From Actinomadura_E scrupuli (GTDB lineage Bacteria > Actinomycetota > Actinomycetes > Streptosporangiales > Streptosporangiaceae), in contig NZ_JBPCCU010000006.1 in the NCBI RefSeq assembly GCF_050971785.1, forward strand, positions 248,001-312,000: 64,000 nucleotides of DNA. The letters run 5' to 3'. Every line of letters starts with the position of its first letter. Position 1 is the first letter of the stretch. The position numbers and the translations under genes are program-made. The notes under the pieces are model-generated. The model was not told the origin of the DNA and searched no databases. It was given only the letters and a program-made list of their open reading frames with translations. Below are positions 9,468 through 18,026 of this stretch, one piece after another.

Positions 9468-9836
9468 ATGCGCGGAAACGCCGTCCGGGTCATCGGCGCG
9501 CTCGTCCTTGGCCTCGTCTCCGTCGCCGGGTGCTCCGGCGGCGGAGACAAGGCCACCGCCTGCAAGAACATGAAGCAGGAGATCAGCGCCTTCGGCACGA
9601 AGCAGAGCAGCGACCCCCGGCAGGTGGCCCAGGCCTACGCGGATCTGGCCAAGAAGTTCCGCGCCGAGTCGAAGAACGCCGGCGACGACAAGGTCGAGTC
9701 CGCCGCGGCCAAGGCCTCCACCGCGCTGGACGGGCTCTCGGCCGACATGCGCAGCCTCGCCGCCGGCAACGTGAAGATCCCCAACACCCAGGAACTGCAG
9801 AGCTCCTTCGCGGAACTGCAGAAGGCCTGCGCCTGA
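9468..9836 (+). CDS. Small secreted lipoprotein, unknown function
   Basis: 122 residues from ATG 9468 (CGAGGAG upstream; the track-style start 16 codons earlier would put the signal peptide out of place). MRGNAVRVIGALVLGLVSVAGCSGG is a lipoprotein signal with lipobox VAGC. The mature part is helical and Lys/Ala-rich (QVAQAYADLAKKFRAESKNAGDDKVESAAAKASTALDGLSADMRSLA) with two cysteines (ATACKNM and KACA), one near each end. It is followed by a hairpin terminator. No family recognised. Confidence 0.8.
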   Translation: MRGNAVRVIGALVLGLVSVAGCSGGGDKATACKNMKQEISAFGTKQSSDPRQVAQAYADLAKKFRAESKNAGDDKVESAAAKASTALDGLSADMRSLAAGNVKIPNTQELQSSFAELQKACA

Positions 9837-9868
9837 CCGCCCCATGCTGATGCCACGACCCCGTCCGA

Positions 9869-9894
9869 CCCCGCCCTCGCTCTCCAGGGCGGGG
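9869..9894 (+). terminator. GC-rich hairpin after lipoprotein gene
   Basis: CCCCGCCCT (9869-9877) and AGGGCGGGG (9886-9894) form a perfect 9-bp stem with an 8-base loop, 33 bases after the lipoprotein stop. No T tract follows, as is common in actinomycetes. Confidence 0.65.
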
Positions 9895-9912
9895 CGTCAG
9901 TACGTTGACCCC

Positions 9913-10107
9913 ATGCCGATCATCACCGTGGACCTCTGGGCAGGCCGCACCGTCGAGCAGAAGCGCCTCCTGGTCAAGGAGCTCACCGACGCCTACGTAC
10001 GGGCGGCGGGCGGCTCACCGGGCGCCGTCCAGGTGGTGCTCCGGGACGTCCCCAAGGAGAACTGGGCCGTCGGCGGCCAGCTCTACTCGGACCGTGACGG
10101 AGCCTGA
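9913..10107 (+). CDS. 4-oxalocrotonate tautomerase-like protein
   Basis: 64 residues from ATG 9913. The mature protein begins with Pro (MPIITVDLWAGRTVEQKRLLVKELTDAYVRAAGGSPGAVQVVLRDVPKENWAVGGQLYSDR), the general-base N-terminal proline of the tautomerase superfamily. The segment VVLRDVPKENWAVGG and the length match the 4-OT group, which act as hexamers on enol/keto substrates. Isolated here, so no pathway is indicated. Confidence 0.9.
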   Translation: MPIITVDLWAGRTVEQKRLLVKELTDAYVRAAGGSPGAVQVVLRDVPKENWAVGGQLYSDRDGA

Positions 10108-10181
10108 CCAGGAGGTTCGGGCAAAGCGCTTTGCCGCCCGGGCCCTGGAGCGGTAACCTGTGCGTGGCCTGCGGGCCTCCA

Positions 10182-10270
10182 GGAGGATTCGCCTAGTCCG
10201 GTCTATGGCGCCGCACTGCTAATGCGGTTTGGGTTTACGCCCATCGGGAGTTCAAATCTCCCATCCTCCG
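10182..10270 (+). tRNA. tRNA-Ser (anticodon GCT)
   Basis: Acceptor stem GGAGGAT (10182-10188) pairs with ATCCTCC (10263-10269), discriminator G at 10270; CCA is not encoded. The anticodon loop contains CTGCTAA with anticodon GCT. A long variable arm (GGGTTTACGCCC) and a T arm (GGGAG-TTCAAAT-CTCCC) are present, as expected for a class II serine tRNA. The tyrosine integrase gene begins 57 bases downstream on the opposite strand, so the 3' end of this tRNA is the probable integration site. Confidence 0.95.
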
Positions 10271-10326
10271 CCTCTGACCAGCGGTTTCTCCGAGAGCTTG
10301 ATCATCGGGGGAGCCGCTGGTCGCGT

Positions 10327-11811
10327 TTAGGGGGCCGATAGGGGGCCGGGACGCCGCGGGACCACCGCGGCGGTGGCCTCGGCCGCCTGTTTGGCCAGCT
10401 CGGGGAGGATCGAGGTGTAGGTGTCGGCGGTGAACGCCGAGCGCGCGTGCCCGAGCGTCTCGCTGATCACCTTCATGTCGACCCGGGCCGCGAGCGCGAG
10501 CGTCGCCGCCCCGTGGCGCAGGTCGTGGAACCGGATCGGCGGGAGCGGAACACCGTTCAGTACGTCCTCGACCCTGACCTGGTCGGTGCGGTGTTTGCGG
10601 GCGATGTGCTCCACGCTCCAGCCTTCGGCGTGCTTGTGCCGGATCTCCGCGTACTGCGCGAGCAGGATGTCGAAGCGCAGGGAGATCCACGCGGGATTCA
10701 GCGGCGCCCCGTCCTGCCGGGTGAAGACGAGCCCCGAGTCGACCCAGACCGCGTCGGCCTCCTGCCTCTCCTTGTCCTGCGCGGTGCGCCAGGCGTCCAG
10801 CGCCACGACGGTCATCGCGTCGAGGGTGACGGTGCGGTCGCCGTAGTCGGACTTGGGATCGTCCGGATCGAAGTCGGCGTCCGTCCGGGTCTCGCGGATC
10901 CGGATCGTGCCGGCCTTCAGGTCGACGTCGGTCCACGGCAGCCCGGCCACCTCGGCCCGGCGCAGCCCCCGGAACGCGACCAGATGGAACAACGCGTACA
11001 GCCGTTCCGTCGCGGCGTAGTCGAGGAACGCGCCGGTCTGCTGAGGTGTCCACACCATGACCGGCGCCGGCACCTTGCCGGTGGTCCGCCAGCGGGCGAC
11101 CCGTTCGGGAGTCCACACCAGTGGCTTACGGTGTGGCACCCGGGGGAGCTCGACATGCTGGATCGGGTTGTGCGTCAGGTACTTCTTCTTGACCGCGGTC
11201 CCCAGTGCTGAGCTGAACACGGCGTGCACCCGCTTGACCCTTGCCGGAGACAGCGGCTTGCGGGACTTCTTGGGGCGCTTCTCCCCTTCGGGGATGTTCT
11301 TCTTCACGGAGTCGGCGCGGACCGCGATGAGCCGCCGGAGCATCTCGCTCTGCTTTCGTCCGGCGGGTAACGGGCGATTCAGCTGGAGCAGCGCGTTGTA
11401 GAACTCCTCGGCGTGGTGGTCGCGCAGGTCCACCAGGCGCAGGTGCCCCAGACCCGGCTTCAGGTACAGCTCGATCGTCTCGCTGTAGCTGCCTCGGGTC
11501 GAGTCCTTGAGGCTGAGCTTGTTGGCGATCCACCGGTCCAGCCACTGCCCGACGGTGATCTGCCGATCGGAGGCATGACCATCAGCGCCGAGCTTGGCTA
11601 ACTCCTTGACCAGCTCGGCCTCGGCCTCTTCCTTGGTCTTGAACGGCCCGACCCGAGGTCGCCGGCGCTTGCCGTCAGCTGAGGGGGGAGCCTCGTAACG
11701 GAACCACCATGAGCCGTGGCCATTCTTCTTGATCTTGGGGCAGTCGGTGTCGTACTGCTTGCCGGTCTCGGGATGCAGGCAGCGGCATCGCTTGAACGTG
11801 GACCCTTTCAT
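10327..11811 (-). CDS. int: Tyrosine site-specific integrase (tRNA-targeting, AICE/phage type)
   Basis: 494 residues from ATG 11811; an ATG three codons upstream abuts the GAGGAG ribosome site, which is better spaced (9 bases) for 11811. The Cys-rich N-terminal segment (CRCLHPETGKQYDTDC) is the Arm-binding part, followed by a core-binding domain (QITVGQWLDRWIANK) and the catalytic domain with Arg (AFRGLRRAEV), HDLRHG, LGH and the nucleophilic Tyr (ADTYTSI). An unusual ~30-residue insertion (HKHAEGWSVEHIARKHRTDQVRVEDVLNG) precedes HDLRHG. The location against tRNA-Ser is typical for elements that carry attL next to int. No xis gene is adjacent. Confidence 0.93.
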   Translation of the reverse strand: MKGSTFKRCRCLHPETGKQYDTDCPKIKKNGHGSWWFRYEAPPSADGKRRRPRVGPFKTKEEAEAELVKELAKLGADGHASDRQITVGQWLDRWIANKLSLKDSTRGSYSETIELYLKPGLGHLRLVDLRDHHAEEFYNALLQLNRPLPAGRKQSEMLRRLIAVRADSVKKNIPEGEKRPKKSRKPLSPARVKRVHAVFSSALGTAVKKKYLTHNPIQHVELPRVPHRKPLVWTPERVARWRTTGKVPAPVMVWTPQQTGAFLDYAATERLYALFHLVAFRGLRRAEVAGLPWTDVDLKAGTIRIRETRTDADFDPDDPKSDYGDRTVTLDAMTVVALDAWRTAQDKERQEADAVWVDSGLVFTRQDGAPLNPAWISLRFDILLAQYAEIRHKHAEGWSVEHIARKHRTDQVRVEDVLNGVPLPPIRFHDLRHGAATLALAARVDMKVISETLGHARSAFTADTYTSILPELAKQAAEATAAVVPRRPGPLSAP

Positions 11812-12352
11812 GGGCACCATCTCCTCGGTTGAGCGCGACCTCGGGGTAATCGCACTGGTGTTCGATCAAAGATGCACGATCCGCGAAGTTATTGTCAACT
11901 GAAGTTTGCAGACTCGCGCAATGTCACTTTTGGTCTATTTATGCTTGTTCATGGCCGATGTGACGGAGGCGCGCCGCAACCGATATCCGTCAACGACAGC
12001 CTGGGTCCAGCGAGCGTCCGTCGGTCATGAGCCGCGGATGTGGTCCGATGAGCCCGCCGCCTCACCCGTCCAGAGCGCAGGACCAGACGTTGCTCTAGAA
12101 GCAGGGCGGTGTCGTCCTTGGCGAGGCACCCACAAACAGACCGACATCATCCTTACGCAGCGAACGAGTCCCTCATGGGCGACGCGATCGCAGAGGGGTC
12201 GGCCCGCAGCCACCGACTTGAGCAATGGATGGGCCGTGTCAGGCTCCTGATCGTGACCGGATGCGGTCGAATGTGACGGGTATGTCCGCCCCTGCCAGCC
12301 AAAGATCGGTAGTGTAACGCTCTTGTGACGGTGTGCGATCAGGGGGCGGGTT
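11812..12352. other. Intergenic region between integrase and first dynamin-like gene
   Basis: 541 bases without a convincing gene. The part at 11870-11950 is AT-rich and probably holds the integrase promoter. I see no excisionase-sized ORF with sensible codon usage, and no copy of the tRNA 3' end. Confidence 0.4.
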
Positions 12353-14047
12353 TTGGGCGACGCGGAGGTGCTCTCCGTACAGGCAGATGAATGGGATCGC
12401 CGGATCACTCAGCTGTCGGCGTTGGCCGCCGATCACGGTCTGGGTAAGTTGGCAGTCGGTCTGGGCGTGCTGCGGAAGCACAACTCCCGCCCCGGTTTCC
12501 GGGTGTGCTTCGTCGGCGGGTTCTCCGTCGGCAAGTCACATCTGATCAACCAACTGCTGGGCGCACATGTGCTCGCCGAGCACGAGATCCCCACGGCGCC
12601 GTGGACAAGCGTGATCCGCGCGTCGGATGCGGGGGACCATCGCGATGATGGCCTTGCCGATGGGGCCACCGACCGTCTGGTCCGGGTGGAGAGTCCGTGG
12701 CTACGTGGCGCCGATTTGGAGTTGCTGGATACCCCGGGTCTGTGGGGCGAGGACCGTGGGGAGGTGGATCGGACCCAGACGGTCAGAAGGCTGACCCAGA
12801 GCAGTGACGCGGTGGTCCTGCTGGTCAGAGCTGTGGGCGGGTCGAACCTTCAGGAGCGGGAGTTGCTCCGGGAGATCGTCTACGCACTGCCGGAAACCGC
12901 TGTGATGCTTGTGGTCACGATGCTCGATGACGTGCGGGGAGACCGCTCGGAGGTCCTGAAACGGCACCGGGCACTTGCTCGGAAGATCAGTCCGAGGATC
13001 GAGGTCTTTCCGGGGCCGGGTGGCGATTCGATCCGACCGCATTCACCCGATGATCTGTCGGCGCTGCGCGATCGCCTGACCGAGCTCGCGGGCATGGCCC
13101 AGAACGGTCAGGCTCGTATCCGGCAGATCGCGGCTGTGCTGATCGGTTTCTGCGACGAACTGGAGGCGCTGGCGGCAGAGGCCCTGGTCGCGCTGGGCGC
13201 GAGCGAAGCCGGCAGGACGGCTACTCGTCGCGCGATCGACCTTCAGTACCAGGCGAGCGTCGCCCGCTGGACGGCCGCCCGGCTGGAGCTGGAGAACCAC
13301 GGCACCGCTCTGGGAGTGGACCTTGAAGCCGGTGGCGGACTGCTGCGGGACCGGCTGATCGAGGAGGTGGAGAAGCGGGTCGGCGACCACACCGACCCGC
13401 GAGCGCTGTGGCTCGACGAACTGTCGGGCTGGATCCGTACGGAGCTGCGCGCACACGCCGCCGACGTGGCCGATGTCATCGCCGAGGCGTTCGCCCGGGA
13501 CGCGGTCTGGCTCGACAAGGAACTGGACGCCGTCGTAGGGCCCCGCGCGGAGGACCTGCGAGGCTCCGGGGCTGGCGCCGGAGCCGATATTCCGGAAGAT
13601 CCGCAGGTCCGTCCGCCGATCCTGTCGGCGGGGGTCATCGAGACGTTGAGCACGATCGTCACCGAGGGCGGAGGTGCCCTGGCCGAACTGGTGATCAGCT
13701 CCTACGCGTCGGCGGAGTTCATGCGGCAGATCTCCGCCGTTCTCCAGGAGGCGGCCCAGCGGGGAGTACGCGAGCGTCTGATCGAACGTCAGCGCGAGAG
13801 CGTACGGGACTCGGTTCGCCGGATCGTGGACGATTTCTGCCTGGACCTGACGGAGCTCGGCAGGGCGCGCATCGCTGCGCTGTACGGACGCCTGATCAAG
13901 GCAGGCGGGGAACGGCACGCTGCCTGGTGGGACTCCCGGCTGGCGTTGTGGGACCACCCACAGGGCCAGGACCAGGGCTGGGAACGGTTGCGGGCGGAGG
14001 CCCGGTATCTCCGTGCGGAGATCGCCACCGCAGCCGAGACGAGCTGA
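12353..14047 (+). CDS. Dynamin-like GTPase, subunit 1 of a tandem pair
   Basis: 564 residues from TTG 12353 (AGGGGGCGGG 6 bases upstream; no better ATG/GTG). G1 P-loop GGFSVGKS (residues ~55-62), G2-like Thr in EIPTAPWTSVI, G3 DTPGLWG (~126-132), then VLLVRAVGGSNLQERELLREIVYALPETAVMLVVTMLDDV where the classical NKxD is reduced to TMLDD. The C-terminal half is helical with long charged stretches (ERLIERQRESVRDSVRRIVDDFCLDL), resembling a dynamin stalk. The hydrophobic region near ALAELVISSYASAEFM is weak, so it may be the soluble partner. Only 43 bases separate it from the second GTPase gene. The family remodels membranes by GTP-driven assembly. Confidence 0.75.
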   Translation: MGDAEVLSVQADEWDRRITQLSALAADHGLGKLAVGLGVLRKHNSRPGFRVCFVGGFSVGKSHLINQLLGAHVLAEHEIPTAPWTSVIRASDAGDHRDDGLADGATDRLVRVESPWLRGADLELLDTPGLWGEDRGEVDRTQTVRRLTQSSDAVVLLVRAVGGSNLQERELLREIVYALPETAVMLVVTMLDDVRGDRSEVLKRHRALARKISPRIEVFPGPGGDSIRPHSPDDLSALRDRLTELAGMAQNGQARIRQIAAVLIGFCDELEALAAEALVALGASEAGRTATRRAIDLQYQASVARWTAARLELENHGTALGVDLEAGGGLLRDRLIEEVEKRVGDHTDPRALWLDELSGWIRTELRAHAADVADVIAEAFARDAVWLDKELDAVVGPRAEDLRGSGAGAGADIPEDPQVRPPILSAGVIETLSTIVTEGGGALAELVISSYASAEFMRQISAVLQEAAQRGVRERLIERQRESVRDSVRRIVDDFCLDLTELGRARIAALYGRLIKAGGERHAAWWDSRLALWDHPQGQDQGWERLRAEARYLRAEIATAAETS

Positions 14048-14090
14048 TGACCAAGACCACCCGCCTATCCAATTGGGGACTCACGGCGAC

Positions 14091-16103
14091 ATGACCGAGC
14101 ACAGCACGCCCCCGCATCCCGGCGGGGGGTTCAGCACCTGGACCGATCGGCGCTCCCGGCTCACGGACCTGTTCTACGAGACCCGCGGCATCGCGCTGGA
14201 CCTGGAGAAGGTGTTCGGGGTGGACGGTCGGAGCACCCGCTCGGACCGGCTCACGCAGGCGTCGCAGTCGCTGGCGCGCGAATCCTTCCGGGTCATGGTC
14301 TTCGGTGATTTCAGCAGTGGCAAGAGCACATTGATCAACGCGTTGCTGGGTGAGGACCTGCTTCCGACGAAGGAGAATCCGACCACCGCGTTCACGACCG
14401 TCATGCGCTGGGACGAGCGGCCACGCGCCGAGCTGTACCGGGAACTGGACGGCCAGGCGGAGCCTGTGACCATCGAAGAGTTCGCCGACAGTGTGGAACT
14501 GAAGGTGGATCACGAGCAGGTGCCGACGCAGAGTCCCTATTCCTGGGGAGTCGTCTACTGGCCGTTCCGGCTGCTGGAGTCCGGGGTCGAGCTCATCGAC
14601 TCCGCTGGCACCAACGAAAGTGCCGCCCGGGAGGCGGTCACGCTGACCTTCCTGCCTCAGGTGGACGCGATCGTCTTTGTCACCACGGCCAAGGGCGCCT
14701 TCAAGAAGCACGACCAGGATTACTACCTGGACATGCTGAAGAAGCTGGGACACGAGGACATCTTCTTCGTTGTCAATCAGTTCGACCTGCTCCGCAGGGA
14801 CAGCGACCGGGCCGACGTCCGGCAACGGTGCCGCAACATCGTGCGCAGGTACTCCTCGCGCGTGGACCGGATCTTCTTTGCCAGCGCGCTGGACGCACTC
14901 GAGGCGCTCGGCGGCACTGAACCGGACGAGGCGGCCTTCCAGAATTCCGGTGTGCCCGACCTCATGGACGCCCTGACCCATTTCTGCCTGCACGATCGGG
15001 CGCGCATCAAGTTGCTCAGGCCGGCCGAGGTGCTCCGGCGCGAGGTGCTGGAGCTGCGTAACAGGAGCGCTCAACGTCGCGAGATGCTCAGCCGCAGCGC
15101 GGATGAGCTGCAGCTGTCACTCGATCAACAGCTGGAGACCCGGCAGAGCCTGGAGTTGACGGTCGCGCGCATCGAGACGGCGCTGAGCACCTGGGTCGGG
15201 GAGACCGAACGGTACGTGGCGAACGCGGTCGAGAGCCACATCCGGCGGCTCGTGCCGGCCGTCGAGGACTCCTGGACGGCCGAACTACCGAAGAAGATCA
15301 AGGTGCATCCGCTCCGGAGGGACCGGATGGAACGGTGGGCCGAGGGCATCCAGCAGATCGACGACGCCCTCGACCAGAGGCTCCAGCGGGAGCTGCACCT
15401 GTTCGGTGCCTCCGAGGAGGGACTGGTCGGCTTCCTGCGCGACCGTCAGGTGATGCTGGAATCGACCCTGCTGCCACTGCTTCACGACTACCAGGTCGGG
15501 ATGGAGGAGTTGCGTGCCGCACTGACCGGCTCCCGCGATGCCGTACGCTCCGCCATGGTGCAGGACCGGCTCAGTGCCATGAACGTGCAGCTCGTCAACC
15601 GCATCCTTGCCACCACCTCGCCCGGGCTGTCCATGGGCAACATGGCGGGTACGGGATCGATGCTGCTCACGACCGGGGGTGTCGCCGCCGGCCTGGTGTG
15701 GGCGGGCCTGGCGACGGCAGTGATCGCCACGCCGCTCGCTCTTGGCCTGGCCGCCATCGGTGCACCGTTCGTGGCCAAGGCGCTGACCCGGCGGCAGCTG
15801 CGTAACAACGCCGTCAAGGAGTACCAGCAAGCGTTGATGGCGACGGCTTCGGAGATCGCAGGCCAATACGCCAAGGAGTACGGGGACGCCCTCCGTGAAC
15901 AGACCGAGGACCTCAGCCAGGAGCTGAGCGGCTCACTGGTCGAAACGATCGCGGAGGCCGAGGCACTGATCGCCGGACTGCGGTCCAATCGGACCAAGAG
16001 CGAAGAGGAGCGCCGCTCCCTCGCGAGCTGGGATGAATCGCTCAATGAGATCGAAAGCACCGTGTCAGAGCTCGTCGAGAGCGTTCTACAGGAGATGCGC
16101 TGA
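14091..16103 (+). CDS. Dynamin-like GTPase with hydrophobic paddle, subunit 2
   Basis: 670 residues from ATG 14091; the frame is open 26 codons further but overlaps nothing recognisable. G1 FGDFSSGKST (72-80), G2 Thr in NPTTAFTTV (~97-104), G3 ELIDSAG (167-173), G4 NQFD (229-232). Long helical stalk 300-500, then a glycine/alanine-rich hydrophobic stretch at ~514-565 (two membrane-inserting helices, as in bacterial dynamin-like proteins), and a helical C-terminus. Side-by-side bacterial dynamins act as hetero-pairs (Leo proteins; DynAB in Streptomyces). Placement beside the integrase makes a defence or membrane-surveillance role plausible (inference). Confidence 0.85.
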   Translation: MTEHSTPPHPGGGFSTWTDRRSRLTDLFYETRGIALDLEKVFGVDGRSTRSDRLTQASQSLARESFRVMVFGDFSSGKSTLINALLGEDLLPTKENPTTAFTTVMRWDERPRAELYRELDGQAEPVTIEEFADSVELKVDHEQVPTQSPYSWGVVYWPFRLLESGVELIDSAGTNESAAREAVTLTFLPQVDAIVFVTTAKGAFKKHDQDYYLDMLKKLGHEDIFFVVNQFDLLRRDSDRADVRQRCRNIVRRYSSRVDRIFFASALDALEALGGTEPDEAAFQNSGVPDLMDALTHFCLHDRARIKLLRPAEVLRREVLELRNRSAQRREMLSRSADELQLSLDQQLETRQSLELTVARIETALSTWVGETERYVANAVESHIRRLVPAVEDSWTAELPKKIKVHPLRRDRMERWAEGIQQIDDALDQRLQRELHLFGASEEGLVGFLRDRQVMLESTLLPLLHDYQVGMEELRAALTGSRDAVRSAMVQDRLSAMNVQLVNRILATTSPGLSMGNMAGTGSMLLTTGGVAAGLVWAGLATAVIATPLALGLAAIGAPFVAKALTRRQLRNNAVKEYQQALMATASEIAGQYAKEYGDALREQTEDLSQELSGSLVETIAEAEALIAGLRSNRTKSEEERRSLASWDESLNEIESTVSELVESVLQEMR

Positions 16104-16265
16104 ATCCATCGATACGGAGATGCCGGGCGTCAGCGGCGAGTGGCAAGAACGCCTGCAGCAGGCCATGCCGGACGGCTCTATGCCCCCCTGAGCCTTCCTG
16201 GTCGCACTCCGCCACACATGTCCGACGGTTTGGTCCTAGCTTCGAGCACCTGAACGACCACAGCG

Positions 16266-16293
16266 GAACATCCGCTCATGCCGCAGGCCGAGT
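16266..16293. repeat. 28-bp imperfect direct repeat, copy 1
   Basis: Starts GAACATCCGCTCATGCCGC and ends AGGCCGAGT. It matches the copy at 17105-17132 at 25 of 28 positions, the two flanking the VOC gene. Confidence 0.6.
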
Positions 16294-16479
16294 GCCGCCG
16301 GCTTCCGTGACGCGGTCGGTCGGCTCTGCCGTGGATGTTCTTGGAGACGCCATCGAGGCGACGATCGCGGTTGACGTGTGGGTTCGGGGGCTGCTGTTGG
16401 GCGTCTGTCCGGCTCGGGTGGTTCAACTGGTCAGGTTTCGAGAAGCACCGGCCGCAGGGCGGCTTTTAGCGTGGTGGTC

Positions 16480-17106
16480 ATGGCTTCCATCGAATACGTC
16501 ACCATCGAGGCCGCGGACGCCGAGGCCGCCGCCCACTTCCACGCCACCGCCTTCGGTCTGGACAAGCAGGTACGTACACGGGCCTCCGGGGCGCCGACCA
16601 GTGGCTTCCGCGGATTCACCCTCTCCCTCACCGTCTCCCAGCCGGGCAACGTCCAAGCCCTCACCGACGCCGCCGTCGCGGCCGGCGCCACGGTGATCAA
16701 GCCGGTCGCCAGGTCGCTCTGGGGGGTCGGTGGCACCCTCCGGGCTCCGGATGGGACGATCTGGAAGATCGCGACGTCCGCCAAGAAGGACACCGGCCCG
16801 GCCACCAAGGAGTTCGACTCCCTGGTGCTCCTGCTCGGCGTCGCCGATGTCGCCGCGACGAAGCGGTACCACGTCGACCAGGGGTTCTCCGTGGACAAGA
16901 GCTTCGGCAGCAAGTACGTCCAGTTCGCCGCCGGGCAGGGCGCCATCACCCTGGGCCTCTACAAGCGCAAGGCCCTCGCCAAGGACGCCGGTGTCGCCCC
17001 CGAGGGCACCGGCTCTCACCGCATCGCGATCGGCGCCACCACCGGGACGTTCACCGACCCGGACGGATTCGCCTGGGAGAACGCCTCACCCGCACCCACG
17101 ACCTGA
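16480..17106 (+). CDS. Glyoxalase/bleomycin-resistance (VOC) superfamily protein, two-domain
   Basis: 208 residues from ATG 16480; the longer frame upstream lacks family sequence. Two VOC modules: residues 1-100 (IEYVTIEAADAEAAAHFHATAFGLD ... VGGTLRAPDGTIWKIA) and 105-208 (SLVLLLGVADVAATKRYHVDQGF ... FTDPDGFAWEN). Each has the beta-alpha-beta-beta-beta pattern and a PDGxxW-type ending. The family binds a metal and acts as dioxygenase, isomerase or sequestration protein. No ligand can be assigned. Flanked by 28-bp repeats. Confidence 0.85.
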   Translation: MASIEYVTIEAADAEAAAHFHATAFGLDKQVRTRASGAPTSGFRGFTLSLTVSQPGNVQALTDAAVAAGATVIKPVARSLWGVGGTLRAPDGTIWKIATSAKKDTGPATKEFDSLVLLLGVADVAATKRYHVDQGFSVDKSFGSKYVQFAAGQGAITLGLYKRKALAKDAGVAPEGTGSHRIAIGATTGTFTDPDGFAWENASPAPTT

Positions 17107-17132
17107 ACACCCGCTCACGCCGCAGGCCGGGT
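17105..17132. repeat. 28-bp imperfect direct repeat, copy 2
   Basis: Begins within the stop of the VOC gene; 25 of 28 bases agree with 16266-16293. Confidence 0.6.
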
Positions 17133-17243
17133 CTCGGACCTTGAGCTCTCGCGTCTGCCTCGCTACCGGGGCATACGCAGGATCTCAGCCTCGGCGGAAG
17201 CTGTCGGACCCCACTGACCAGACAGAGACGGAGGAAACTCGCC

Positions 17244-17705
17244 ATGCCTTATGCCGTGGACTTCGCAACCGTATCGACTATCGGTTTGGAATCGTCACCG
17301 GTCGCGTACGCTCTCGCCGGCCTGCGGGCGAACGAGGCCCGCTACTTCAAGAACAAGTACAGCCACGTCTTCACGGTCGAGCCTGCGGGCGAGGCCGTGC
17401 CCACCGTCGACTGGGTGAGCCGGATCCTCCAGGAAGAGCGCGGCATCCTCATCTCCTCCCGCCCGCTCGAGGCGACCGCGTTCCGGGTCGAGAACATTCG
17501 GTTCGCCTACGTCTTCTACGAGAACGGTCTGTCGATCAACGTGATGTACACCGTCGACAGCGCCGGCAAGCGGGCGGTCGGGTTCAAGCTCTCCGACGGG
17601 ATGGAAGTCCCCGCGGAACTCGCCTCGTTCAAGTTCGCCCGGCAGAAGTCGAAGCTGGCCGGCACCATCCGCGGCTCCTACTTCGTCATCAAGAACGAGT
17701 ACTGA
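17244..17705 (+). CDS. Conserved-looking soluble protein of unknown function
   Basis: 153 residues, ATG with GGAGGAAACTCGCC as a good ribosome site. Beta-rich pattern without signal peptide or membrane segment: MPYAVDFATVSTIGLESSPVAY..., RFAYVFYENGLSINVMYTVDSAGKRAVGFKLSDGMEVP. Codon use is normal for the region. No family recognised. It is cut off on the right by an IS21 remnant, so its original neighbour is gone. Confidence 0.7.
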   Translation: MPYAVDFATVSTIGLESSPVAYALAGLRANEARYFKNKYSHVFTVEPAGEAVPTVDWVSRILQEERGILISSRPLEATAFRVENIRFAYVFYENGLSINVMYTVDSAGKRAVGFKLSDGMEVPAELASFKFARQKSKLAGTIRGSYFVIKNEY

Positions 17706-17756
17706 CCCCGGGGCCAGCCTTACCGGAGGCCACCAACGCACTCATCGACGTTCCTC

Positions 17757-18026
17757 ACCGGGTCAGCGGCCTCGGGCAACACCCGCCTGGCCGCAGACCT
17801 GGTCGAACTGGCCGCATTGCGCGCCGCTCACGGCGATGACGTCCTGGTCGGGGCGTTGGAACGGGCGGTGGCGTTCCGCCGGTGGCGGGCCGAGGACGTC
17901 CGGTCCATCCTCGCGGCCGGAGCAGACACCCAGCAGGTCCGTCCCGCCGGGGACGCGCTCGTTCTGGAACTGCCACACATCCCCACCCGCCCGCTGTCGG
18001 CCTACAAGATCGGAGATGTGTCATGA
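17757..18026 (+). pseudogene. istA: IS21-family transposase IstA, C-terminal remnant
   Basis: In-frame remnant NTRLAADLVELAALRAAHGDDVLVGALERAVAFRRWRAEDVRSILAAG...PTRPLSAYKIGDVS, matching the end of IstA-type transposases. There is no start or DDE catalytic core, so at least 80% of the gene is missing. Its stop overlaps the IstB start as ATGA, the normal IS21 arrangement. Confidence 0.75.

Noticed and set aside
10240..10270. A second copy of the tRNA-Ser 3' end as attR in the window
   Set aside because: Reading through to 64000 I found no recurrence of the T-arm/acceptor sequence; a computed search would be decisive.
11906..12250. 114-codon plus-strand ORF between int and dynamin 1 as an Xis
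   Set aside because: No HTH pattern, poor codon usage and no ribosome site.
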